Made by a program: the position numbers and the translations under genes
Source: JALZHR01 sp036389695
GTDB taxonomy: Bacteria; Acidobacteriota; Blastocatellia; Pyrinomonadales; Pyrinomonadaceae
Assembly: GCA_036389695.1 (NCBI GenBank)
Contig: DASVWG010000140.1
Span: forward strand, 1-14,686
Length of the DNA stretch: 14,686 bases
Direction of reading: 5' to 3'
Notes under the pieces: generated by a model
The model's input: the letters and a program-made list of their open reading frames with translations, nothing else
What the model was told of the DNA's origin: nothing
Database searches by the model: none
Part shown: positions 5,685 to 14,452 of the stretch, piece after piece
Layout: each line of letters begins with the position of its first letter
How positions within the stretch are numbered: position 1 is the first letter of the stretch

Positions 5685-8600
5685 ATGCGTCAAAGTTCTC
5701 TCTTTTTTCGCGCAATATCGGTGTGTCTTTTTCTCGGTTTGTTCGCCGCTCCTGCTTTTTCGCAGGATGAAAAAACTACTGAAGGCGCTTTGCACGTCAT
5801 TGACCAGACGGGCAAAGACGTCGGGCTGTGTCCGCTGAAAAATACTTTCGTCCGCGCCGACGTCAGCGGTTTTCTGTCGCGCGTGACCGTGACGCAGACG
5901 TTTCAGAACCCTTTTGATAAATCCATCGAAGCCGTCTACACGTTTCCGCTGCCGAATGACGCGGCGGTTGACGATATGACGATAACCGTCGGCGAGCGCG
6001 TTATCAAAGGCAGAATAATGGAGCGCAAACAGGCGCAGGAAGTTTACGAAAAAGCGAAACAGGAAGGAAAAGTCGCCGCGCTGCTCGAACAGCAGCGCCC
6101 GAATATCTTCACGCAGTCGGTCGCCAACATCACGCCCGGAGCCGAGATAAAAGTCGTTATCAGCTACGTCGAAACTTTAAAATATGCCGACGACGCTTAC
6201 GAATTTCGCTTTCCGATGACCATCGGCGAGCGATATATTCCTTCGACGGCAGATGCGGAAGACGCCGCGAAAATCTCGCCCGCGTCAAAGGCGCGTCCCG
6301 GTCACACGATTGCGCTGGAGCTGCAAATCGACGCCGGAGTTTCGGTGGAAAATATCGCTTCGGCGACGCACGAAATCGAAGCTCAGCAGTTTTCAGCGAG
6401 CCGTTTTCTGGTCAGGCTCAAAAACGAAGCCGAAATTCCGAACCGCGATTTTGTTTTGAAATACAAGACGGCGGGAACGAAAATCGAAGACGCGATTCTG
6501 GCGCACAGAGACAAAAACGGCGGATTTTTCACGTTGATTTTGCAGCCGCCCGATAAGGTTCTGCCGCAGGAGACGACGCCGAAAGAAATCGTTTTCGTCC
6601 TCGATACAAGCGGCTCGATGTCGGGTTTTCCGATTGAGAAAGCCAGAGAAGCGATGAAGCTGACGCTCGATAATCTGAACCCGCAAGACACCTTTAATCT
6701 CATTACTTTCGCAGGCGAAACGCGGGTTTTATTTGACCAGCCCGTTCCGGCGACGCCGGAAAACCTCGCCCGCGCGCGAAAATTACTGAGCGAAGTTAGT
6801 TCCGACGGCGGAACCGAGATGATGAAGGCGATTAAAGCCTCGCTTGACCCGACGGATGCGCAGCGGCACATCCGCATCGTCTGTTTTATGACCGACGGGC
6901 AAGTCGGAAACGAGGCGGAAATCATCGCCGAAGTGCGCAAACACGCCAACGCGCGGGTTTTCGCTTTCGGCATCGGCGATTCGGTCAATCATTATCTTCT
7001 GGACGAAATCTCGGGCGAAGGTCGCGGCGAGGTCGAATACGTTTCGCGCACGGACGACGGCTCAGCCGCCGCGCGCAGGTTTTATGAGCGCATCCGGAAT
7101 CCGCTTCTGACGGACGTCGCGCTCGAATTCCAGGGCATTCAGACGGCGGAAATTTTTCCAAAGGAAATTCCCGATTTGTTCGACGCGAAACCCGTCACGG
7201 TCGTCGGCAGATACGCGCAGGGCGGGCGCGGCAAAGTCATCCTGCGCGGAAAAATGCAGGGACAGCCCGTGACCAGAGAAATCGACGTCGAATTTCCCGA
7301 ACAAAACCCGCGCCACGACGTGCTGGCGACGCTCTGGGCGCGGCGTAAAGTTGCCGATTTAACGCGGCAGCTTCCGCCGAACAGGCTAAAAAGCGAGCCG
7401 AAAAACGATTTGGAAAACGCAATTACAAGTCTCGGACTCGAATTTCGGATGCTCACACAGTTTACGTCTTTCGTCGCCTTTGACGAGCAAATGGTCACGG
7501 ACGGAACCGAGACAAAACGAATCGAAGTGCCAGTCGCGGGCGTCGATAATTCGCCGATAAATGCAGGATATTCGGCGGAATACGGTCAGGCGACCGGCAC
7601 CAGCTATTCAGTTGCGGTAGTCAGCAGTAACGTAACGGTTGACACGACCAGTTCCAGCATTCAAACGAACGTCACGGAGCGCGAAGTGCTTTCCTTTCTC
7701 GAACGCGGAAAGGGTCTGCAATCGGCTTTTTCAATCGCTTCGGGCGTGACGCAAATCAATGAAAATCAGAACCGTTTTCAGCAGGGTTTGATTTCCGTCA
7801 GCGGACAGCGCCCGACTTCCAATTATTTTACGGTTCAGGACTTGAGCGCGAATCTGGGCGCGACGGCTGACGAAACTTCAATCTCCGGCAATGTCGGCGC
7901 GCTGCCGAATTTGACCGCTGCGGGCGGAACAAATTCTTTGAATACGCTCGACGCGACGTACGAAGTCACCATCCGCACGCTGGCGGCGGCGAAAGAAGGA
8001 CGCACCGCCGGAGCGACGATTACAATCGTGACCAGAGGCGGGACGAACGCTTATCACGGCTCGCTGTTTGAAACTTTCGGAGGCGAGGCTTTGAACGCCA
8101 ATGATTTTTTCGCCAATTCGCGCGGAGAGCGTCGCGCCGCCGCTCGCCTGAATCAATTCGGCGGCACGCTCGGCGGTTTTCTGCTGAAAGATAAAGCCTG
8201 GTTTTTCGGAAGTTACGAAGGCTTGCGCTTGCGCCAGCCCGCGTTTTCCGTGTCGGAAGTTCCGAGCCTCGCGGCGCGCCAGAACGCTGCCGTAAACGTT
8301 CGACCGCTGTTCGACGCTTTTCCGCTGCCGAACGGTCAATCGACCGCCGATGGTTTTGCCGAATTTGCCGCGACTTTTACCAATCCGGCGGCGCACGACA
8401 TTTTCGGTTTGCAGATTGATACGCAGCCGTTTGATAAGTTCAGAATCGGCGGAAAATATAATTTCGCCGATTCAAAATCGTCTCTGCGCGGCGACAGGGA
8501 TTTTTCGCTGAACACGCGGCGAAAGTTTGAAGCGCGCTCAACCTCACTCTCTATTTCTTCGACCTATACCTTGTCGTCCTCGGTCGTCGCGAACGGTCGC

Positions 8601-10274
8601 GTAAACTTCAGCCGGAGCCGTCTGGGGCAGAATTTCGCGCTCGATAATTTCGGCGGCGCAAATGTTTCGTCTTCGATTTTTGCGGCTTCGGCTTTCGATT
8701 TTCTGAAATACGATTTGGCGGGAAAAAATTCCGCGCTGGCGATTTCGCGACCGACCGAAACGACAATCAATCAATTTCAGTCAACCGGCGAGCTCAATTG
8801 GGCGGCAAATAATCATCTCTTTGCATTCGGCGCGGATTTTCGCCGTCTGGCTTTCAAAATCGGCTCGCAGCCGACCGAGCGAAGCGTTTTGTTTTCCGGC
8901 GCGAACGCGAGCGGAATCGCTTTAAGAATCAACGAATTAACCAGAATACAGCCGCAAAATTCCGCGCTCGCAAATTTTTCTTTCTACGCCCAGGACAACT
9001 GGCGCGTGGTGCCGAAATTCAACCTCACTTACGGCTTGCGCTGGGATATGGATTTCGCGCCGAAATTTGGCGCGGAAAATATAAATTTCCGCAACGCTTC
9101 GCCGGAGATGCGCGATAATTTCAAAAATTTCGCGCCGCGCGTCGGCTTCGCTTTCAACCCGTTTGATACCGGCAGGATGGTGTTTCGCGGCGCAGCCGGT
9201 TTGTTTTTCGATTTCGGCAACGCCGCTTTGAGCGAAGTTTTCGCCAATTCATTTCCGTTTGCCAGCGGAAATTACGCGCGAAACGCCGATTGGACGGCTT
9301 CGCCGACCGGCGCTTTCAAGCCTCTGATAACGTTTGACGAAAAACTGCAAACGCCGCGCACATGGAAAATTTTAGCCGAATACCAGCACGAAATTTTTCG
9401 CAATAACATCGTGACCGTCAATTATACGGGCGCGTTCGGGCGCAGGCTTTTTCTGACGCGAACTTACCATAATGCCGATTCGAATTATAATTTCGTCCGC
9501 CTGACGAACAACGACGGCGAATCCGATTTTCACGCGGCAAACCTCATTTACGAAAAACGTTTTTCGGAAGGATTTTCAATCGCGGCGCGTTACACGCTCG
9601 GCAAATCGACCGACAATTTTTCGCCCGACAATTTCCGGCAGAACGTTTTTGTCAGCGATGATTTAAGCGGCGAGCGCGGCGCGTCGGATTTCGACGTGCG
9701 GCATCAATTCAGCATCTACGGCGCTTACGATATTCCGACGCTTTTCGACGGCGGCGCGCTAAACGTTCTGACCAGAGATTGGATGATTTTCGGCTTTGCC
9801 AATGCGCGCACCGCTTTTCCTTTAAACGTCACATACGCGCGCGTCAATGATTTCGGCGTCGAATTTCGGCGTCCCGATTTGATTTCCGGCGCGCCGCTTT
9901 ATACCGGCGCGGGCGGCAGAAAACAGGTTAATCCGGCGGCGTTTTCGATTCCGCCCGCCGAAAGACAAGGCACGCTGGAAAGAAACGCGCTGCGCGGATT
10001 CGGGTTTTTCCAGATGGATTTGGGTTTGGAGAGACGTTTTCGTTTCGGCAGCGAATCGAATCTGCGGCTGACGATGGAAGTTTTCAATGTGCTGAACAAC
10101 ACGAATTTCGCCGATATGAGCGGCAATCTCGGAACCGTCTCAGAAGGCGGAAATTTTCTGCCGAACAGTTATTTCGGTCAAACCGTTTCGACCTACGGCA
10201 GTCAAAGCTTCACGCCGTTTCATCTCTACGGCGGCGCGCGGACGATTCAGTTTTCGGCAAAATTTGTTTTCTAG
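5685..10274 (+). CDS. VIT-VWA domains fused to a TonB-dependent receptor-like outer-membrane barrel
   Basis: A single 1529-residue frame, started at an ATG with GAGGAG 4 bases upstream. Residues 1-26 are a signal peptide (AAPAFSQ). Residues about 35-165 are a VIT domain (TQTFQNP, YTFPLP, GRI.ERKQAQEVYEKAKQEGK, NI.PGAEIKV). Residues about 300-475 are a von Willebrand A domain with an intact metal site: D307-T-S-G-S311, T377 (GGTEM) and D404 (MTDG). Residues 475-620 match the usual C-terminal part of VIT-VWA proteins (LGLEFRMLTQFTSFVAFDEQ). A low-complexity Ser/Thr/Val linker (620-660) leads into a TonB-receptor-type plug (660-790, with EREV.SFLERGKG.., SGV, SVSGQRPTSNYFTVQDLSAN and TIVTRGGTNAYHGSLFE). 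A beta-barrel follows (790-1529, LNQFGGTLGG..KDKAWFFGSYEGLR), ending in Phe as outer-membrane proteins do. The carboxypeptidase-like N-terminal domain common in Oar-like receptors is absent; VIT-VWA takes its place and should face the periplasm. Ligand and role are unknown. Confidence 0.9.
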   Translation: MRQSSLFFRAISVCLFLGLFAAPAFSQDEKTTEGALHVIDQTGKDVGLCPLKNTFVRADVSGFLSRVTVTQTFQNPFDKSIEAVYTFPLPNDAAVDDMTITVGERVIKGRIMERKQAQEVYEKAKQEGKVAALLEQQRPNIFTQSVANITPGAEIKVVISYVETLKYADDAYEFRFPMTIGERYIPSTADAEDAAKISPASKARPGHTIALELQIDAGVSVENIASATHEIEAQQFSASRFLVRLKNEAEIPNRDFVLKYKTAGTKIEDAILAHRDKNGGFFTLILQPPDKVLPQETTPKEIVFVLDTSGSMSGFPIEKAREAMKLTLDNLNPQDTFNLITFAGETRVLFDQPVPATPENLARARKLLSEVSSDGGTEMMKAIKASLDPTDAQRHIRIVCFMTDGQVGNEAEIIAEVRKHANARVFAFGIGDSVNHYLLDEISGEGRGEVEYVSRTDDGSAAARRFYERIRNPLLTDVALEFQGIQTAEIFPKEIPDLFDAKPVTVVGRYAQGGRGKVILRGKMQGQPVTREIDVEFPEQNPRHDVLATLWARRKVADLTRQLPPNRLKSEPKNDLENAITSLGLEFRMLTQFTSFVAFDEQMVTDGTETKRIEVPVAGVDNSPINAGYSAEYGQATGTSYSVAVVSSNVTVDTTSSSIQTNVTEREVLSFLERGKGLQSAFSIASGVTQINENQNRFQQGLISVSGQRPTSNYFTVQDLSANLGATADETSISGNVGALPNLTAAGGTNSLNTLDATYEVTIRTLAAAKEGRTAGATITIVTRGGTNAYHGSLFETFGGEALNANDFFANSRGERRAAARLNQFGGTLGGFLLKDKAWFFGSYEGLRLRQPAFSVSEVPSLAARQNAAVNVRPLFDAFPLPNGQSTADGFAEFAATFTNPAAHDIFGLQIDTQPFDKFRIGGKYNFADSKSSLRGDRDFSLNTRRKFEARSTSLSISSTYTLSSSVVANGRVNFSRSRLGQNFALDNFGGANVSSSIFAASAFDFLKYDLAGKNSALAISRPTETTINQFQSTGELNWAANNHLFAFGADFRRLAFKIGSQPTERSVLFSGANASGIALRINELTRIQPQNSALANFSFYAQDNWRVVPKFNLTYGLRWDMDFAPKFGAENINFRNASPEMRDNFKNFAPRVGFAFNPFDTGRMVFRGAAGLFFDFGNAALSEVFANSFPFASGNYARNADWTASPTGAFKPLITFDEKLQTPRTWKILAEYQHEIFRNNIVTVNYTGAFGRRLFLTRTYHNADSNYNFVRLTNNDGESDFHAANLIYEKRFSEGFSIAARYTLGKSTDNFSPDNFRQNVFVSDDLSGERGASDFDVRHQFSIYGAYDIPTLFDGGALNVLTRDWMIFGFANARTAFPLNVTYARVNDFGVEFRRPDLISGAPLYTGAGGRKQVNPAAFSIPPAERQGTLERNALRGFGFFQMDLGLERRFRFGSESNLRLTMEVFNVLNNTNFADMSGNLGTVSEGGNFLPNSYFGQTVSTYGSQSFTPFHLYGGARTIQFSAKFVF

Positions 10275-10275
10275 G

Positions 10276-10421
10276 AAATTTAGCCACGAAAGAACACAGA
10301 GACAAGAAATTCACAGGGATAACAGGATAAACAGGGATAAATAAAAATCTATTTCATATCCCTGTTTATCCTGTTATCCCTGTATTTTTCTTTTTGTTCG
10401 TGTTCTTTCGTGGCTAATTTT
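10276..10421. repeat. Composite near-perfect palindrome filling a convergent gene gap
   Basis: Two nested perfect inverted repeats occupy the gap between convergent stop codons. The outer arms are 18 bp (10280-10297 with 10400-10417, core AGCCACGAAAGAACAC) and the inner arms 27 bp (10313-10339 with 10357-10383, built of ACAGGGATA-like units). The loop is 17 bases, and the 15-16 bases between outer and inner arms are partly complementary. The left arm starts 5 bases after the stop of the receptor gene. The right arm ends 3 bases before the stop codon of the SDR gene. TTTTTATTT after the right arm suits termination of the plus-strand gene; the other direction has only a weak T-run. It is likely a dispersed intergenic repeat acting as a terminator. 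Confidence 0.8.
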
Positions 10422-11458
10422 TATTTAAAAACGCCTGTGCCGAGAAAATTTTCGCGCAGATAAGAAATCGTATCCTGCAGGGTTTCCTGCGCGTCGCGCG
10501 GGTTGAAATTCAATTCTTCGACGGCTTTCGACGAATCGAAATACCAGAAATATTCGGCTTGCTCGACTTCTTTCGGCTGGATGGGCGAGGTTCGGTTCCA
10601 GTTTTTGAAAACCGAATCAATCAGGCTCGCGCCCGCCGTCGCCAGTTTTTTCGGCACGCGCAGCATCGGAGCGGAAACGCCCGAAAGCCTTTCGAGCCGC
10701 CCGAAAAATTCCTTAAAGCTCATATTCGCCGCGCCGAGCAGATATTTTTCCTGATGCCTGCCGCTTTCCGGCGCGTTTAAAAAAGCCGCCGCCGTATCGC
10801 GCGCGTCCACGAAACTCAAACCGCCCGACGGCGTATAAGGAATCTTGCGGGCGAGAAAATCCAGAACGGGTTTGGTCGAGCTTAACCGTTCGTCTTCCGT
10901 TCCCAAAAGCAGAGACGGATTCAGGATAACGAGCTTCAAGCCTTTGCCGTCGAAATTTTCGAGCGCCGTGCGTTCCTGATAATATTTCGAGGCGTAATAA
11001 GCCCAGCGCGAGATGATTTCGATGGGCGCCCGATAAGTTTCGTCCAGAATTTCTTCGGTTTCCGAAACCGCAATCGTGCCGCTCGAAGAAGCCAGAACCA
11101 GAGTTTTCACGCCCGCTTCCTTCGCCGCTTCGCACAAAACGCGCGTTCCCTGCACGTGAATTTTATTCATCTCGGCAGCGTCTTCATTGTCGCGCGAAAC
11201 CTTTCCGGCGAGATGAAAAACGGCGGAAACATTTCTGACCGCTTTCGCGACGTCTTCCGCGTTCGTCACCGAACCTTCGGCGGCTTCGACGCCCGCGTCT
11301 TTCATCCACGCCGGAACGCTCGAAGCCATCACACGCAGATTTTTTTCGCCTTTTTCCAGAAACTGGCGGACAATGTGCGTGCCTAAAAATCCGGTTCCGC
11401 CGGTGATTAGAATTTTCTTTTCGGTTTTGGCTAATGCTTTCGTTTTTTTGGCTGTCAT
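10421..11458 (-). CDS. NAD(P)-dependent extended SDR epimerase/dehydratase/reductase
   Basis: A 345-residue extended short-chain dehydrogenase/reductase. The Rossmann dinucleotide motif is TGGTGFLG (19-26), followed by FHLAGKVS (81-88). The catalytic Y154-xxx-K158 (WAYYASK) is present, with an upstream serine in LASSSGT (122-128). After the active site, NPSLLLG (about 180) and the FVDARDTAAAF stretch resemble the dihydroflavonol-4-reductase/HpnA-like branch, whose members reduce or epimerise sugars, sterol-like or polyprenoid substrates. The exact substrate cannot be assigned. No signal peptide; it should be cytoplasmic, with a short Lys-rich N-terminal tail (MTAKKTKALAKTEKK). It starts 34 bp after the M16 protease stop on the same strand without an intervening terminator or good ribosome site, so it is probably the second gene of that operon. 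Confidence 0.88.
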   Translation of the reverse strand: MTAKKTKALAKTEKKILITGGTGFLGTHIVRQFLEKGEKNLRVMASSVPAWMKDAGVEAAEGSVTNAEDVAKAVRNVSAVFHLAGKVSRDNEDAAEMNKIHVQGTRVLCEAAKEAGVKTLVLASSSGTIAVSETEEILDETYRAPIEIISRWAYYASKYYQERTALENFDGKGLKLVILNPSLLLGTEDERLSSTKPVLDFLARKIPYTPSGGLSFVDARDTAAAFLNAPESGRHQEKYLLGAANMSFKEFFGRLERLSGVSAPMLRVPKKLATAGASLIDSVFKNWNRTSPIQPKEVEQAEYFWYFDSSKAVEELNFNPRDAQETLQDTISYLRENFLGTGVFK

Positions 11459-11492
11459 TAAATTACGATATTACGCCGATGAGCCTCGCCTT

Positions 11493-14321
11493 TCAATTCT
11501 GTTTTTGAATCAAGACCGGCTCGCCGAAGCCTAATTCCTTCAAACGCGGCAACTGGGTTTGGGCGTCGCCGACGACGAGCCAAATCATTTTATTCGTGTC
11601 CAGATATTTTTGCGACAAATCCTTTATCTGCTCGACCGTCATAGTTTTAACGATTTGTTCGCGGTCTTTGACGTAGCTGTATTTCCAGCCGTATTTGCTG
11701 ATATTTTCGAGCATATTCAGCTTGGCTGAAGCGGTTTCAAAGGCGCGCGCGTTGCTTTTGACTAGAAAACTCTTGGTCGTTTCCAAATCATTCGCCGAGA
11801 AATTTTTCGGATAATCCTGCAAAATGCTTTTTATTAGCTGCGCCGATTCCAGCGTCACGTTGCTGCGAACGCCGCTCGCGATGGTAAATGTGCCCGGGCT
11901 TCGCGTGCCGGAAAAATTCGAGCTGATGCCGTAGGTGTAGCCTTTGCCTTCGCGCAATTGCTGCGTCAGCTGCGAAGCGAAACCGCCGCCGCCGAGTATG
12001 TAATTCATAACCGTCGCCGGGTAAAAATCCTTATCGGTGGCGGCTAAAGCGGGATAGCCGAAGCGTATCACGGACTGTTTCGCGCCCGGCACGTCATAGA
12101 AATAAATCTGCGATTTGGCGGGCGCTGCCGGCGTTTTATATTCGGGAATCTCGACCGCTTTGGCTTTCCAGTTTTTATTGAGCCTGCCGAGCGATTTGGT
12201 TACGGTCGCCTTATTCAAAGCGCCGACGACGTGCATTCGCGCAACCGATGGCGAGACGCTTTTATTGTAGAAAGCCTTCAAATCGTCGAGCGTGATGGCG
12301 TTGACCGATTCGGTTGTGCCCAAGATATTGCGCGAGCGGATGTTGTCCTTTCCGTAAATCAAAAGATTGTAATTATTCTGCGCGATGGCGTTCGGATTCG
12401 CCTGCTGCTGGCGAATCAGGCTGATGACGCTTTGTTTCGTCAAATCGAATTCTTTCGCGTCCCAGCGCGGTTCCAATAAAATTTCCTCGACCAGCGCGAG
12501 CGTCGGCTGGTAATTTCGCGCCAAAGTATTTACCGAAACGCGTATGTCTTCGGTTCCGGCGGAAACGTTAATCGTCGCGCCTAATTGCTGAATCGCTTCT
12601 TCAAGCTCCTGCGGAGTTTTTCGCAAAGTTCCCTGCGTCATCATCCGCGCCATCAGATTGGCGACGCCGACTTTGTTGATGTCTTCCAGAAGCTGTCCGC
12701 CATCGATGACGATTTCAAAATCGACGAGCGGAACTTCCGTGTTTTCAATGCCGTAAACGCGCAAGCCGTTTGAAAGCCGGTCTTCCCAGATAGCCGGAAC
12801 TTTCACGTCGGGCGCGTCGCCGTAAGGCGGCTCGACGCTGCGGTCGAACGTCGAAGGCGTTTTTTCGTAAGTCGCCGTCACATTCGGGTCAACCGCTTCG
12901 TTCGCGTTCTGTTCTATTTTTTCCTCGACGACTTCCGCTTTTTTCGAGCCTTCGAGCGCGAGCGCCGGTTTCCCTTTCGGCACAAAACTGGTCGCGACGT
13001 AATTTTTGCCCTTGATGTATTTTTCATAAACGCGCATCACGTCGGCGGGCGTGACGGCGAGAATGTTTTTAATATCCTTTTCGACAAAGCCCGGGTCGCC
13101 GGTTAAATAATTGTATTGCGCGAGCTGCGTGCCTTTGCCCAAAACGCTCGAAAGCGAGTTGTAAAACTGCGTTTCCTGTCCGGCTTTGATGCGGCTCAAA
13201 TCTTTTTCCGAAATTCCTTCTTTTTCAAATCTGGCGAAAGCCTCGTTAATCGCCGCCGCCACTTCGTCGAGGTCTTTATCGGCGAAAGCGCGGACGGATA
13301 TTTCGAACGCGCCGGCAAGCTCCGAAGTGTCGTTCGCCATCAACACCTGCGGCGCGAGCTTTTTATCTTCGACCAGAACCTTGTAAAAAGGCGCTTTTTT
13401 GCCGCGCGAAAGATAGCGCGCCAGAACCGCGAGCGGGTAGGAATCGGGATGATACTGCTCGACGGTGACCCAATCCATCGTCAGTTCGGGCAGGTTCGCG
13501 AAATTATCTTCGTGATAGAATTTGACCGTTTCTTTGACAAAACCCGGTCGTTTCGGCAAGGGCTTAACATCTTCGCCGCGCTTGATTTCGCTGAAATATT
13601 TTTCCACCCATTTTTTAGCCTGCGCCGTATCGAAGTCGCCCGTCACGACGAGCGTCACGTTATTCGGCACATACCAGCGACGGAAAAATTCCTTCACGTC
13701 GGCGAGCGTCGCATTCTGCAAATCATCGAGCGAGCCGATGACCTGCCAGTTATACGGATGGTCTGCCGGATAGAGGGCTTTATCAATCACGTAAGACGTG
13801 TGTCCATACGGGCTGTTGTCGTAGCTTTGCCGCTTCTCGTTTTTGACGACCTGTTTTTCCTTCGCCAGCACCGGCTCGGTCATCGTGTTGATAAACCATC
13901 CGAGCTTGTCGGCTTCCGCCCAGAGCATTTTTTCCAGCGCGTCTTTCGGCACGGTTTGCAGATAATTGGTGCGGTCGCGCGAGGTCGAGCCGTTCGCGCC
14001 CGAACCGCCGATGCGCGAGCTTAATCTGTCAAGCCCGCCTTTTCCCAGATTCTCCGATTCGAGAAACAAAAGATGCTCGAACAGGTGCGCGAATCCCGTG
14101 CGCCCGACCTTCTCGCGCGCCGAGCCGACGTGCGCCGTCAGATTAACGGCAACGACCGGGTCGGAACGGTCGACGTGAAAAATCACCTCTAAGCCGTTCG
14201 GCAAAGTAAATTTTTCATATTCGACCTTAAACGTCGGTTTCGCCGCCGTTTTCTGAGCCGAAACCGAAATCGAGGAAAACAACAGACAAATAACAAGCAG
14301 ACAACACTTTACGATTTTCAT
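11493..14321 (-). CDS. Exported two-lobed M16 zinc protease (pitrilysin/insulinase family)
   Basis: A 942-residue fused M16 peptidase. Residues 1-23 are a signal peptide (CLLFSSISVSAQ), placing it in the periplasm or outside the cell. The N-terminal lobe has the inverted zinc motif H79-LF-E82-H83 (FAHLFEHLLF) and the third ligand, probably E162 (VVKNEKRQ), 79 residues after H83 (77 in pitrilysin). The C-terminal lobe begins near residue 510 (IWEDRLSNGLRVYG). At the matching place it has N555, A558 and R559 in place of the HxxEH residues, so it is a non-catalytic partner lobe, as usual in the family. The typical GGGGFASQLTQQLREGKGYTYG stretch is at about 777-798. Such enzymes degrade oligopeptides inside a closed chamber. 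The SDR gene follows closely and is probably co-transcribed. No clear ribosome site precedes the ATG. Confidence 0.93.
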   Translation of the reverse strand: MKIVKCCLLVICLLFSSISVSAQKTAAKPTFKVEYEKFTLPNGLEVIFHVDRSDPVVAVNLTAHVGSAREKVGRTGFAHLFEHLLFLESENLGKGGLDRLSSRIGGSGANGSTSRDRTNYLQTVPKDALEKMLWAEADKLGWFINTMTEPVLAKEKQVVKNEKRQSYDNSPYGHTSYVIDKALYPADHPYNWQVIGSLDDLQNATLADVKEFFRRWYVPNNVTLVVTGDFDTAQAKKWVEKYFSEIKRGEDVKPLPKRPGFVKETVKFYHEDNFANLPELTMDWVTVEQYHPDSYPLAVLARYLSRGKKAPFYKVLVEDKKLAPQVLMANDTSELAGAFEISVRAFADKDLDEVAAAINEAFARFEKEGISEKDLSRIKAGQETQFYNSLSSVLGKGTQLAQYNYLTGDPGFVEKDIKNILAVTPADVMRVYEKYIKGKNYVATSFVPKGKPALALEGSKKAEVVEEKIEQNANEAVDPNVTATYEKTPSTFDRSVEPPYGDAPDVKVPAIWEDRLSNGLRVYGIENTEVPLVDFEIVIDGGQLLEDINKVGVANLMARMMTQGTLRKTPQELEEAIQQLGATINVSAGTEDIRVSVNTLARNYQPTLALVEEILLEPRWDAKEFDLTKQSVISLIRQQQANPNAIAQNNYNLLIYGKDNIRSRNILGTTESVNAITLDDLKAFYNKSVSPSVARMHVVGALNKATVTKSLGRLNKNWKAKAVEIPEYKTPAAPAKSQIYFYDVPGAKQSVIRFGYPALAATDKDFYPATVMNYILGGGGFASQLTQQLREGKGYTYGISSNFSGTRSPGTFTIASGVRSNVTLESAQLIKSILQDYPKNFSANDLETTKSFLVKSNARAFETASAKLNMLENISKYGWKYSYVKDREQIVKTMTVEQIKDLSQKYLDTNKMIWLVVGDAQTQLPRLKELGFGEPVLIQKQN

Positions 14322-14452
14322 AACTATTTTATGGGAGCCAGCCGAAAGCTGTATTTTTTAAATTAAGAAACAAATTTTCGTTTCGATATTACTACGAAAA
14401 ACATTTAATCTTTGGTTTCAAAACTTTCGCGCGAAGCCAAATCAATTTCAAG

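Noticed and set aside
5685..10274. Possibility that the giant gene is two genes joined by an assembly error
   Set aside because: The frame is uninterrupted, codon use looks the same on both sides of residue 620, there is no second signal peptide or ribosome site at the junction, and the linker is a plausible continuous coding stretch. Reads should still be checked.
10315..10332. Resemblance of the inner palindrome arm to the I-SceI recognition site
   Set aside because: It matches 15 of 18 positions, but I-SceI is a yeast mitochondrial intron enzyme. The likeness follows from the repeated ACAGGGATA units, and no homing endonuclease is encoded nearby.
13116..14024. Plus-strand open frame of about 302 codons opposite the M16 protease gene
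   Set aside because: It lies entirely within a well-supported M16 gene whose motifs are on the minus strand. The translation is His/Arg/Phe-rich without recognisable motifs, as expected from antisense of biased codons.
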